Below are positions 45,513-54,688 of a stretch of 60,293 nt of DNA, in pieces. Made by a program: the position numbers and the translations under genes. The stretch's first letter is position 1. The number at the start of each line of letters is the position of its first letter. The stretch is from NCBI GenBank assembly GCA_903893975.1, contig CAITOL010000199.1:1-60293 (forward strand). The letters run 5' to 3'. The notes under the pieces are model-generated. The model was not told the origin of the DNA and did no database searches. It saw only the letters and a program-made list of their open reading frames with translations. This DNA comes from an uncultured Rhodospirillales bacterium (GTDB lineage Bacteria > Pseudomonadota > Alphaproteobacteria > Acetobacterales > Acetobacteraceae).

Positions 45513-47024
45513 TCATTCCTTTATCTGGATGCCTTGCGGGCGGATCAGCCCATCTGGCACCGGCACGAAACCACTCAGCTTGTCACTATGCGCGAACAGC
45601 CAGTTTTGATGATAGAGCACCATCATCGGTCGGTCTTGCAGATAGATTTCGGCAATATCCCGGTAGAGGCTCTGGCGCTCGGTCACATCGGTGATGCTGC
45701 GTGCCTTGGCCAGCAACGCATCGAACTCCTTGTTGCTGTATTTGCCCCAATTCAGAAACCCGTCACTGGCCAGCCAGATCGCCACATTGCCGTCCGGGTC
45801 CGGCCGCCCGGACCAGATGCCGATATAGGCGTTAAAGTCGCCACGCTGCGTCGCGGCCACCGCCGCATTGGCTTCCATGGACTGGATTTGCACCTCAAAC
45901 CCGGCTTCCCCGGCCATGGACTGGATCAACTCGGCGGTTTGTTGCGCGGCGGGCGAATTGCCCACCACCAACTGCACCGGCACTTTGCTCAGCCCGAGCG
46001 ATTTCAGCATCGCCCGCGCCGTGCCCAGGTTCCGCTCCGGCACCGGGTAGGCGGAATTCCAATACGTGCTGCCCGGGGCCTCGGTCTGGTTGGATGGCAC
46101 CTGCGTGCCTTCAAACGCCACCTGGTTGATCAGGCGCCGGTCGATCGAAAGTTCAAACGCCTCGCGCACCCGGGGCTCGGTGGCGAATTTGCTGCGCCCG
46201 AGCACCCCATTGCCCAGATTGAACAACATGGTCTGGTAGGCGATGGACGGTGCCACTAGCAGGCGCAATTTCGGGTCCCGCCGCACCGCCGCGGCGTCGG
46301 ACGCCGCAAGCCCGGACAGCAGGTCCAACTGCCCGGTGCGCAAATTCACCAGCCGCACCGTGCTATCGGGCATGGGCAGATAGGTAATCCGGTCGACGCT
46401 AACCGCCCCTGCATTCCAATAGCCAGCAAACCGGTCCAGCACGATGCGGTCTTGCGCCACACGCTGGGTGAAGCGAAACGGCCCGGCGCAGATCGGATGG
46501 CTGCCGAGTTCCGCCCCCATCTGCGCGATATTTTTGGGCGAGATCATCATCCCCGCCCGATCCGCCAGCACCGCCACCAGCGGCGCATAGGGGGCGGACA
46601 GCCGGATACGCACGGTCAGCGGGTCAACCACCTCCACGGCGGCAATCGGCTTGAGTTCGGATTTACGCTGGCTTTCCGCCGCCGTGCGGTAGCGGTCGAG
46701 GTTGATCCGCACCGCCTCGGCCGTCAGCTTTTCCCCATCCTGAAACAGCACGCCCTCGCGCAGCCGCAGCGTCAGCGTCAGCCGGTCGTCCGACCACGCC
46801 CACCCGGTTGCGAGTTGCGGCACCAGGTTCAACTTACCGTCGATATCCACCAGCTTGTCGCAGAGCGCGGCAAACACGATGCGTCCGTCATAGGAAACCC
46901 CGCGCGCCGGATCGAGCTGATCAGGGTCGGACGCCAGCCCGATGCGCAAATTGCCGCCAGCCTGCGCCGCCCCTGCCGCCAGCCAGCCCATCGCCGCCAA
47001 AACCAACCCGCGCCACGCTCTCAT
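45513..47024 (-). CDS. Family-5 ABC transporter solute-binding protein
   Basis: A 503-residue SBP_bac_5 protein with a signal peptide ending AAQA before GGNLRIG. Start 47024 begins that signal; the open frame upstream adds 11 residues. LTLTLREGVLFQDGEKLTAE near 85 is a family feature. It is the second binding protein of this operon. Confidence 0.87.
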   Translation of the reverse strand: MRAWRGLVLAAMGWLAAGAAQAGGNLRIGLASDPDQLDPARGVSYDGRIVFAALCDKLVDIDGKLNLVPQLATGWAWSDDRLTLTLRLREGVLFQDGEKLTAEAVRINLDRYRTAAESQRKSELKPIAAVEVVDPLTVRIRLSAPYAPLVAVLADRAGMMISPKNIAQMGAELGSHPICAGPFRFTQRVAQDRIVLDRFAGYWNAGAVSVDRITYLPMPDSTVRLVNLRTGQLDLLSGLAASDAAAVRRDPKLRLLVAPSIAYQTMLFNLGNGVLGRSKFATEPRVREAFELSIDRRLINQVAFEGTQVPSNQTEAPGSTYWNSAYPVPERNLGTARAMLKSLGLSKVPVQLVVGNSPAAQQTAELIQSMAGEAGFEVQIQSMEANAAVAATQRGDFNAYIGIWSGRPDPDGNVAIWLASDGFLNWGKYSNKEFDALLAKARSITDVTERQSLYRDIAEIYLQDRPMMVLYHQNWLFAHSDKLSGFVPVPDGLIRPQGIQIKE

Positions 47025-47084
47025 GCCAAATCTCCCGTCGGGTGCGGATGCAAGCATGCGATGGCGTGGCGCGCCAGTGCGGTT

Positions 47085-48650
47085 TCAGCCCAGCTTTACA
47101 TTCCAGAATTTCGGGAAGCCGGGCAAAATGCCAGTCACCGACTGGCGAATAGCATTGGGCTGAAAAATCTGCCCGAGCGGCGCGTAAGGTGCGTCCGTAA
47201 AAATTTGTGACTGCAAATCGCGACACAGCCTTTGCCGTTCGGCGAGATCCGGCGCGGCGAGCCAGGCTTCGCGCAACCGCTCTACCTCCGGGCTGGTCGG
47301 CCAGCCATACCAGGCCTTCGCCCCGTTACCGCGCGTCAGGAACGAAACCGCCGGGTCCGAACTGTCCATCGCGTTGATCATCGACGGGAAGCAACTCCAC
47401 CCGCCATGATCCACGTCCGCCCGATTGGTGCGGCGCTGGAACATGGTGCCGGCATCCATGCTCACCAGATCCACCTTCAGCCCGATTTTGCTGAACAGAT
47501 CGGCGGTGACCTGGGCCATGACAGTGTTCACCGGATGGTCGGTCGGGTTCATCACCACCACCCGCTCCCCCGCATATCCCGCCGCCAGCACCGCTTGCCG
47601 TGCGGCCGCCAGATCGGGCGTGCCGAACCGCCCCGCCAACCCCGCATCATTGGCCATTGGCAGGCCGGGCGGGAAGATGCCAACCGGAACGTTCCACACC
47701 GTCGGGTCGGACGCATAGGCAGACACAAAGGCGCGCTGTTCAATCACGCTCAGCACCGCGCGGCGGATGGCCGCGTTGTCGAACGGTTTCTGCAGGCAGT
47801 TGAAGCGCAGGATCGGCATCACCCCGGTGCGATCCAGAATCTCCACCCGCACATCCCGCGCACGCCGCAGCAGCGGCGCCAGATCCGGTGTCAGCCCTTC
47901 CCACCAATCGGCCTCGCCGGACTGGATCGCCGCGGCAGCGGTGGCCGCATCGGGCATAGTCAGCCATTCCACCCGCTGCACCCAGGCACGCTTGCCCCCG
48001 GCGGTCAGGTCGGCCGGCTCGTCGCGCGGCACATAGCCGGCAAATGCCTCATAGACATTGCGCGCCCCCGGCACCCGTTCGCCCGCCACAAACCGATACG
48101 GCCCACTGCCGATTATCTCCGCCACCGGCTTGGTCGGGTCGGTCGCCGCCAGCCGCGCCGGCATGATCGCGGGCATGGTCGGGGCGAGCTTGCCCAACGC
48201 ATCCGGCAGCAGGCTGAAGCGATGCTTCATGCGGAAGCGCAGCCGGCGATCATCGAGCGCCTCGAGGCTGTCGGTCGCCTCCATCAAGGTTTCGCCAAAT
48301 TCATCGCGCGCCGCCCAACGCCGCACGCTGGCCACCACGTCGCGCGCCAGCACCGGCTCGCCATCATGGAACCGCAGGCCCGGCCGCAAGGTCAGCGTCC
48401 AAACCCGGCCGTCATCCTCCGCCAGATCGCCTTCCAGCATCTGCGGGCGCGGCCGATACTGGCTGTCCATGCCGTAGAGCGTATCGAACACCGCATAGCC
48501 GTGGGTGCGGGTTTGCGTGGCAGTGTTGATCATCGGGTCGAGGATCGCGAGATCAACATAGTGGATAAACCGCAATGCCCGCCCGGCGGCGGTGGCAAGG
48601 CGAGGGGCGGCGAGCGCGGCGGTTCCCGCGAGAAAGTGGCGACGTTTCAT
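47085..48650 (-). CDS. Family-5 ABC transporter solute-binding protein
   Basis: A 521-residue SBP_bac_5 protein starting MKRRHFLAGTAAL with a twin-arginine signal. It closely resembles the protein at 9475-11046 (shared VEDDG/AEDDG-x-x-WTLTLR and LARD segments). It is the first gene of the leftward operon that ends with the P450, and diverges from yedK 44 bases away. Confidence 0.87.
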   Translation of the reverse strand: MKRRHFLAGTAALAAPRLATAAGRALRFIHYVDLAILDPMINTATQTRTHGYAVFDTLYGMDSQYRPRPQMLEGDLAEDDGRVWTLTLRPGLRFHDGEPVLARDVVASVRRWAARDEFGETLMEATDSLEALDDRRLRFRMKHRFSLLPDALGKLAPTMPAIMPARLAATDPTKPVAEIIGSGPYRFVAGERVPGARNVYEAFAGYVPRDEPADLTAGGKRAWVQRVEWLTMPDAATAAAAIQSGEADWWEGLTPDLAPLLRRARDVRVEILDRTGVMPILRFNCLQKPFDNAAIRRAVLSVIEQRAFVSAYASDPTVWNVPVGIFPPGLPMANDAGLAGRFGTPDLAAARQAVLAAGYAGERVVVMNPTDHPVNTVMAQVTADLFSKIGLKVDLVSMDAGTMFQRRTNRADVDHGGWSCFPSMINAMDSSDPAVSFLTRGNGAKAWYGWPTSPEVERLREAWLAAPDLAERQRLCRDLQSQIFTDAPYAPLGQIFQPNAIRQSVTGILPGFPKFWNVKLG

Positions 48651-48694
48651 GCCGGAGTTTGACCACTCCCCGCCGCGCGCGGCAAGGTCTGCCG

Positions 48695-49372
48695 ATGTGC
48701 GGACGCTTCGCCCTCGACAGTGCCATGCATCGCCTGCGCGCGGTGTTCGCCGCCGTGAACGCGCTGCCCAATTTCGCGCCAAGCTGGAACATCGCCCCGC
48801 GCCAGCTTGCCCCCGTGGTGCGGCTGCATCCGCAGACCGGCGCACGGCATCTGGACCTTCTGTCCTGGGGGCTGCTGCCGCATTGGACGTCCTCGCTCGC
48901 CGCAGCCCGGCGCCCGATCAATGCGCGGGCGGAAACAGCCGCCACCACCCCGATCTTTCGCGACGCCATGGCGCGGCGCCGCTGCCTGGTGCCGATGGAC
49001 GCGTTCTATGAATGGCAGCCGACGCCGGGCGGCAAAATCCCCCATGCCATCGCCCGCGCGGACGCGGCGCTCCTGGTCGCCGCCGGGCTGTGGGAGGGAT
49101 GGCGCGCCCCGGATGGGGAGGTGGTGCGCAGTTTCACCATCCTGACCACCGCCGCCAACCCGGCGCTGCAAGCGCTGCACGACCGTATGCCGGTGATATT
49201 GGAACCGGCCGATTGGCCGCTCTGGCTGGGGGAAGCCGCAGGCGATCCCGCCGGGCTGCTGCACCCGTCAACCGCCGCGCTCAGGCTCTGGCGTGTCGGC
49301 CCCAGTGTCGGCCCCAGTGTCGGCAATGTCAGGCATAACGGCCCGGACCTGCTGGCGCCGATTGCCCCATAG
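48695..49372 (+). CDS. yedK: SOS response-associated peptidase (HMCES/YedK)
   Basis: A 225-residue protein starting MCGRF; C2 forms a covalent DNA link to abasic sites in this family. NAR-x-E near 78, the FYEW segment and HDRMP near 162 complete the site. It protects abasic sites in single-stranded DNA. It converges with gluQRS and overlaps it by 44 bases. Confidence 0.9.
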   Translation: MCGRFALDSAMHRLRAVFAAVNALPNFAPSWNIAPRQLAPVVRLHPQTGARHLDLLSWGLLPHWTSSLAAARRPINARAETAATTPIFRDAMARRRCLVPMDAFYEWQPTPGGKIPHAIARADAALLVAAGLWEGWRAPDGEVVRSFTILTTAANPALQALHDRMPVILEPADWPLWLGEAAGDPAGLLHPSTAALRLWRVGPSVGPSVGNVRHNGPDLLAPIAP

Positions 49373-50174
49373 CCATCGCCCGTACCGCCGCCGGGCTGTG
49401 GCCGGCCGCGCGCAGCGCCCGCAAGGTCAGCGCCTTGTCCCGCTTCGCCAGCCGCTTGCCATCGGCGTCCGTCAGCAGCGCATGGTGCGCGTAGTCCGGC
49501 GTGGGCCAGCCGAACAAGGCTTGCAGCAGCACGTGCAGATCGGTCACCGCGAACAGATCCACCCCGCGCGTCACCAGGGTCACGCCCTGCAAAGCGTCGT
49601 CATGCGTGACGCACAGATGATAGCTCGCCGGCGTGTCCTTGCGCGCCAGTAGCACGTCGCCGAACCGGGCGGGCTGGCAGGTGATCCGCCCAACGCCACG
49701 CTCGTGAAACGCCAGGGTGCCGACGCAGCCGCAGGCCGCCGCCATGTCCAGACGCAACCCGTAACCCTGCCCAGCGGCGATGCGGGCGGCGCGGTCGCGG
49801 GCCGAGATCGCGCGGCACGTGCCGGGATAGACCGGCATGTCATCCGGCCCGTGCGGTGCGGCGGCAATCTCTGCCCGGGTGCAAAAGCACGGATACAGCA
49901 GGCCGCGCGCCTCCAGTTGCGCCAAAGCCGCGCGATAGTCCGGGAAATGCGCCGACTGCACCCGCACCGGGCCATCCCAGTCCAGCCCCAGCCAGCCGAG
50001 GTCCTCCAAAATCGCCGTGGTGAACTCCGGCCGGCAGCGTGTGGCGTCGATATCCTCGATCCGCAGCAGGAACTGCCCGCCCGCCGCCCGCGCCGCCTGC
50101 CAACCGTGCAATGCCGAGGCCGCGTGGCCGAGATGGAGCAGGCCGGTGGGGGAGGGGGCGAAGCGGGTAATCAC
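49329..50174 (-). CDS. gluQRS: Glutamyl-Q tRNA(Asp) synthetase
   Basis: A 281-residue truncated GluRS-like enzyme that attaches Glu to queuosine of tRNA(Asp). The HIGH-type signature is FAPSPTGLLHLGHA, a CFCTR plus later Cys suggests the zinc site, and KRLAKRDK replaces KMSKS. No anticodon-binding domain follows, as expected for the family. Confidence 0.9.
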   Translation of the reverse strand: MITRFAPSPTGLLHLGHAASALHGWQAARAAGGQFLLRIEDIDATRCRPEFTTAILEDLGWLGLDWDGPVRVQSAHFPDYRAALAQLEARGLLYPCFCTRAEIAAAPHGPDDMPVYPGTCRAISARDRAARIAAGQGYGLRLDMAAACGCVGTLAFHERGVGRITCQPARFGDVLLARKDTPASYHLCVTHDDALQGVTLVTRGVDLFAVTDLHVLLQALFGWPTPDYAHHALLTDADGKRLAKRDKALTLRALRAAGHSPAAVRAMAMGQSAPAGPGRYA

Positions 50175-50695
50175 CGCCGGAAATGCGCCACCACGAAATC
50201 CACCGCACGGGCGAAATCCGCCGCGACGAAGGCGGCGCCTTTCACCATCATCAAATTGTCGATCAGCCCGAAATCGCGCACCAGCATGCCATCGGCATCG
50301 CGCAGCCCGGTCGGGGTTTCCCGCAACGGGCCGAGTGCCGCGATTTTGTCCTGCCAGCGCCGACGGTCCTCGGTCCAGCCGACCACCAATTTGCCCAGGC
50401 CCTTGCCCAGCCCCATTTCGAACACCGTCCCGGCATCCATCGACGGGCCGCGGAACGGCGTCATGTTCGCCACCACCGCGTCACAGCGCCGTACCAGGTC
50501 TTCATCGGCGCGGCTGATCCGGCGCGCCATTTCGTCCGGGTCCGGGTGCTGCACCCCGTCCTGGTTATCCATCGGAAACCAGCCCACCGCGCCGCGCGCC
50601 GCGCAGATGGCTTTCAGCTCCCGCGCCCGCGCCCACGGGTCCGGCAGAAACACCTCCGGCCCGGCCAGATAAATCTCCGGCTTGCCGTCGATCAT
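50171..50695 (-). CDS. Nucleoside 2-deoxyribosyltransferase
   Basis: A 174-residue protein with EIYLAGPEVFLPD near the start, an MDAGTVFEMG segment carrying the nucleophilic Glu, and a family-typical length. It exchanges bases between deoxynucleosides. It overlaps gluQRS and aroKB by 4 bases each, so it belongs to the same leftward transcript. Confidence 0.88.
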   Translation of the reverse strand: MIDGKPEIYLAGPEVFLPDPWARARELKAICAARGAVGWFPMDNQDGVQHPDPDEMARRISRADEDLVRRCDAVVANMTPFRGPSMDAGTVFEMGLGKGLGKLVVGWTEDRRRWQDKIAALGPLRETPTGLRDADGMLVRDFGLIDNLMMVKGAAFVAADFARAVDFVVAHFRR

Positions 50696-52407
50696 TCCGT
50701 GCAGCCCGCGTCGCGCAGCAGGCTCAGCACTGCATCCGGCGGCACGTCGCCACAGGTGAAGGCGCTGCCAATGCCGCGCGCCAGCACGAACTTCAGTTTG
50801 CCGTCATGCATTTTCTTGTCGCGCTGCATGTGGTGGATCAGCCGCTCGGCGGAAATGCGCCGGTTGAGCATGGCGATCTCCGCCGGCAGCCCCACCTCGC
50901 CCATATGCCGCATCACCCGCGCCGGGTCGGCCGGATGGCAGAAGCCGAGCTTGGCCGAAAGCTGGTAGGCAAGCCCAATGCCAACCGCCACCGCTTCACC
51001 ATGCAGAATATTGCCGTAGCCGAGCTCGGCCTCCAGCGCATGGCCGAAGGTGTGGCCGAGGTTGAGCAGCGCCCGGCCATCATTCGGCTTCTCCTCACGC
51101 TCGTCATCGCCCACCACCTGCGCCTTGAACGCGCAGGCGCGCAGCACTGCTTCGGCCTGCAATTCGGTATCGCCGGCAATCACCTGGGCACCATGCGTTT
51201 CGCACCAGGCGAAAAACGCCGCATCGCCGATCAGCCCGGCCTTGGCAATCTCGGCATAGCCCGCCGCCAGCTCGCGCGGCGGCAGCGTGCTCAGCGTGGC
51301 GGTATCGGCCAGCACCATGCGCGGCTGATGGAACGCGCCGAGCAGGTTCTTGCCATGCCGGGTGTTGATGCCGGTCTTGCCGCCAACCGAGCTATCAACC
51401 TGGGACAGCAAGGTGGTGGGAATTTGCACGAACGGCAGCCCGCGCAACGTCGTGGCGGCGGCAAAACCGGCCAGATCCCCCACCACGCCGCCGCCAAGCG
51501 CAATCACCGTGGTGCGGCGTTCCACCCCGTGATCCAGCAACTGCTCCACCACGTCGCTGTAAACCGCCATGGATTTGGACGCTTCGCCCGAGGCAACGGT
51601 GATGGTTTTGGCATCGATGGCAACCGCGCTCAGCCCGTCCAGCAGGCGGGGCAGGTGGATCGGCGCCACCGCCGCATCGGTGACCACCACGGCGCGCTTT
51701 TGCGGCAGCACCGGCGCCAGCAGCGCGCCGGCCCGTTCCAGCAACCCGTTGCCGACCACAACATCATAGCTGCCGGTGGAGAGCGACAGCGCCAGCCGCC
51801 GCGCCGGCCGCCAGCGTTCCAGCGCCTCCAGCAGTTTGCCGGTGGTGGTGTCCGGCGGCTCGTCGCTGCAATCCACAATCAGATCCGCTTCAGCGTAGAC
51901 AGGATGGCGCACCGCCATCAATGCCTCCAGCACCTCGGCCGGATTCTTACCGTTCAGCAGCGGCCGGTTGGTGCGGCCGGACACCCGGCGCAGCAAGGTC
52001 GGCAGCTTGGCCCGCATCCAGACCGAGACCGCATCCCGCCGCACCGCGGCCCGCGTATCCGGGTCCATAAAGGCCCCGCCGCCGGTTGCCAGCACCAGCG
52101 GGTCGCCTGCCAGCAGGCGGCGGATCACCCGCCGCTCGCCGTCGCGAAACTCCTTCTCGCCGAAGCGTTCGAACAATTCCGGGATCGAACAGCCCGCCGC
52201 CATTTCAATCTCGGCGTCGGCATCCCGAAACGGCAGGCCCAGGCGGGCGGCCAGGCGGCGACCGATTGAGGTCTTGCCAGCCCCCATCAGCCCAACCAAA
52301 ACAATGCTGCGCCCGCGCAAGGACGCGGGCAGCGGGTCTGGTTCACGAAGAGCGGTGTTGCTTGTCATCGCCGGCAAGGCTAGCACAAGGCTTGTGTCGG
52401 AGGCCAT
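50692..52407 (-). CDS. aroKB: Bifunctional shikimate kinase/3-dehydroquinate synthase
   Basis: A 571-residue fusion of two shikimate-pathway enzymes. Shikimate kinase (about 30-195) has a P-loop GLMGAGKTSIG. Dehydroquinate synthase (about 200-570) has GGGVVGDLAGF, SSVGGKTGIN and metal sites NLGHTFGHALE and HGEAVAVG. Start 52407 has a GAGGGG site; ATG 52368 is a shorter option. Fused AroKB enzymes occur in some alphaproteobacteria. Confidence 0.93.
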   Translation of the reverse strand: MASDTSLVLALPAMTSNTALREPDPLPASLRGRSIVLVGLMGAGKTSIGRRLAARLGLPFRDADAEIEMAAGCSIPELFERFGEKEFRDGERRVIRRLLAGDPLVLATGGGAFMDPDTRAAVRRDAVSVWMRAKLPTLLRRVSGRTNRPLLNGKNPAEVLEALMAVRHPVYAEADLIVDCSDEPPDTTTGKLLEALERWRPARRLALSLSTGSYDVVVGNGLLERAGALLAPVLPQKRAVVVTDAAVAPIHLPRLLDGLSAVAIDAKTITVASGEASKSMAVYSDVVEQLLDHGVERRTTVIALGGGVVGDLAGFAAATTLRGLPFVQIPTTLLSQVDSSVGGKTGINTRHGKNLLGAFHQPRMVLADTATLSTLPPRELAAGYAEIAKAGLIGDAAFFAWCETHGAQVIAGDTELQAEAVLRACAFKAQVVGDDEREEKPNDGRALLNLGHTFGHALEAELGYGNILHGEAVAVGIGLAYQLSAKLGFCHPADPARVMRHMGEVGLPAEIAMLNRRISAERLIHHMQRDKKMHDGKLKFVLARGIGSAFTCGDVPPDAVLSLLRDAGCTE

Positions 52408-52464
52408 TGGCGCGCCCCTCGGGTGACCTATGCTTCCGCTCTCCCTCGTTGCGGTGAAGCGGTT

Positions 52465-52611
52465 ATGGCGCGCATTTTCATTGGTATCGTGGTGCTTGGT
52501 CTGCTGGCGATGGCCGCGGGCGTGGTGGCGCTCGGCGCCTTTCCGCCAGAGCCACGTGTGCAGCAGATCCAGAAAACCCTGCCGAACGACCGCTTCCAGC
52601 ACGCGGGATAG
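52465..52611 (+). CDS. Small single-pass membrane protein
   Basis: A 48-residue protein with a hydrophobic helix (residues 4-24) and a short PPEPRVQQIQKTLPNDRF tail. Small proteins with a similar PNDRF ending are familiar from related genomes, but their function is unknown. No strong ribosome site is visible, so the call rests on the protein pattern. Confidence 0.55.
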   Translation: MARIFIGIVVLGLLAMAAGVVALGAFPPEPRVQQIQKTLPNDRFQHAG

Positions 52612-52697
52612 AACGCGGCCCCGGGTGGACCGGCGCGGCCGGGCCGTGCATTAGTGCGGCCAACGCGAACGACGCACCGCGATAATATGGGGCCTGC

Positions 52698-53756
52698 ATG
52701 ACGTCCAACCTGCCAAAACCCGTCGCCGCCGGGCTTGATCTGCTGCCCGGCCTGCTCCTGTGCCTCGCCGTAACGGCGGCAGCCGTGCTGCTCACCCGCA
52801 TCGAAGTGGCATTGTTCGGGGCGGCGTGGCTAGAGCCGTTGGTGATGGCAATCCTGGTTGGCGCGGTGGTGCGCACCTGCTGGGCGCCCAGCCCGCGCTG
52901 GCGCCCCGGTATTGGCTTTAGTGCGAAAATGCTGCTGGAAATCGCTGTCTTTCTGCTCGGCGCCTCCATCAGCGCCCGCAGCATTTCCGCCGCCGGCCCG
53001 AACACGCTGGTGCTCGGCATCGCCGGCGTGGTGGTGATGGGCATCGCCGTCAGCTTCACCATCGGCCGCGTCCTCGGCCTGCCAGCCAAAATGGCGGCCT
53101 TGGTCGCCTGCGGCAACGCGATCTGCGGCAACTCGGCCATCGCCGCCGTGGCCCCGGTGATCGGCGCCAAGCCCGAGGATGTCGCGGCCTCCATCGCCTT
53201 CACCGCCGTGCTCGGGGTCATCGCGGTGATCACCCTGCCACTGCTCGCCGCTCCGCTGGGCATGAGCGTGGAGCAATACGGTGTGCTCGCCGGCCTCACC
53301 GTTTACGCCGTGCCGCAAGTGCTCGCCGCCACCGCGCCGCTCGGCCAGGTTGCGGTGCAGATCGGCACTCTGGTCAAGTTGGTGCGGGTGCTGATGCTCG
53401 GCCCGGTGGTGCTGGGGCTGTCGCTGCTGATGCGTCGCCAGCAGATCATCGCCGGCCGCGGCACGGGTCGCGCGCCCGCGCGCCTGAACCTGAGCAAGCT
53501 GGTGCCCTGGTTCATCCTCGGCTTCCTCGCGCTCGCCACCTTGCGCTCGCTCGATCTGGTGCCGCTGGCATTGCTGCCGCCGATCGGCTTCGTCACCACC
53601 TGGCTCACGGTGCTGTCCATGGCTGCGCTGGGCCTCGGCACCGATCTGCGCATGCTGGTGCGTGCCGGCGGCCGCGTCAGCCTCGCGGTGACCTTGTCGC
53701 TTCTGACCATGCTCGGGCTGAGCGTGGCGCTGATCTGGCTGCTCGCGGTGCGCTGA
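52698..53756 (+). CDS. YeiH-family putative sulfate exporter
   Basis: A 352-residue membrane protein of the YeiH/UPF0324 family (GNAICGNSAIAAVAPVIGA near residue 140 is its signature). The family is annotated as a possible sulfate exporter, which is not firmly shown. Confidence 0.85.
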   Translation: MTSNLPKPVAAGLDLLPGLLLCLAVTAAAVLLTRIEVALFGAAWLEPLVMAILVGAVVRTCWAPSPRWRPGIGFSAKMLLEIAVFLLGASISARSISAAGPNTLVLGIAGVVVMGIAVSFTIGRVLGLPAKMAALVACGNAICGNSAIAAVAPVIGAKPEDVAASIAFTAVLGVIAVITLPLLAAPLGMSVEQYGVLAGLTVYAVPQVLAATAPLGQVAVQIGTLVKLVRVLMLGPVVLGLSLLMRRQQIIAGRGTGRAPARLNLSKLVPWFILGFLALATLRSLDLVPLALLPPIGFVTTWLTVLSMAALGLGTDLRMLVRAGGRVSLAVTLSLLTMLGLSVALIWLLAVR

Positions 53757-53762
53757 CCGCCG

Positions 53763-54656
53763 ATGGACGGGCACGCCGAGTCGTTCCTGGAAATGCTGGC
53801 GGTCGAACGGGGGGCGGCGCGCAACACGCTGGCGGCCTATCGGGCGGATCTGGAGGATTTTGCCGGTTTCGCCGCCGCGCACGGCCAGCGCCTGATCGCC
53901 GCCGACGATGCCTGCCTGCGGGACTACCTCGCCGGGCTGCGCCTGGCTGGGCTCTCGGCCCGCACCGCGGCGCGCCGGCTATCGGCCTTGCGCCAGTTCC
54001 ACCGGTTTCTGCTGCGCGAACGCGTGCGCGACGACGACCCAACCGCGTTGCTCGATGCGCCGCGCCTGCCGCAAACCCTGCCGAAATACCTGAGTGAGGC
54101 GGAAGTGGATGCGCTGCTAGCCGCCGCCGCCGCCCGGCCACCCGCGCAGGCCCGGCTTATGCGGGCGGCGTTGGAAATTCTCTACGCCACCGGCCTGCGC
54201 GTCTCCGAACTGCTCGCCTTGCGCCGCACCCAGCTCAGCGGCGATGCGCTGATGCTGATCGTCAAAGGCAAAGGTGGCAAAGAACGCATGGTGCCGCTGT
54301 CGGACTCGGCCCGTGACGCCGCCGCCGCTTTGGTCGCCGGCGCCCCGCCGAGCAAGCATTTATTCCCCGCCCGCAAACCGGCCGAGCCGCTGACCCGGCA
54401 GCAATTTGCCCTCGCACTCAAACAGGTGGCGCTGGATGCCGGGCTCGATCCCGGCCGCGTCAGCCCGCACGTGCTGCGGCACTCCTTCGCCAGCCATATG
54501 CTGGCGCGCGGTGCGGATTTGCGCAGCCTGCAAATGCTGCTCGGCCACGCCGACATCGCCACCACCCAGATCTACACCCATGTGCTGGCCGAGCGCCTGC
54601 AACGCCTCGTCGCCCTGCATCACCCGCTTGCAACGCGCGCTGGCGATGGGGGCTGA
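53763..54656 (+). CDS. xerD: Tyrosine recombinase XerD
   Basis: A 297-residue recombinase that resolves chromosome dimers with XerC at dif. All six catalytic residues are visible: R146, K170, H236, R239, H262 and Y271. The housekeeping context (aroKB, accA) and the full length argue against a phage or integron integrase. Confidence 0.93.
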   Translation: MDGHAESFLEMLAVERGAARNTLAAYRADLEDFAGFAAAHGQRLIAADDACLRDYLAGLRLAGLSARTAARRLSALRQFHRFLLRERVRDDDPTALLDAPRLPQTLPKYLSEAEVDALLAAAAARPPAQARLMRAALEILYATGLRVSELLALRRTQLSGDALMLIVKGKGGKERMVPLSDSARDAAAALVAGAPPSKHLFPARKPAEPLTRQQFALALKQVALDAGLDPGRVSPHVLRHSFASHMLARGADLRSLQMLLGHADIATTQIYTHVLAERLQRLVALHHPLATRAGDGG

Positions 54657-54688
54657 CCGCGCCGGCAACCGATGCTAGAAGCCCCCTC

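Noticed and set aside
50806-52269. 487-codon open frame on the plus strand
   Set aside because: It is antisense to aroKB, which is strongly supported; its composition is biased and it has no recognisable motif.
53763-54656. Tyrosine recombinase as a sign of a mobile element
   Set aside because: It looks like housekeeping XerD, full length, between aroKB and accA; no att sites or cargo genes were seen.
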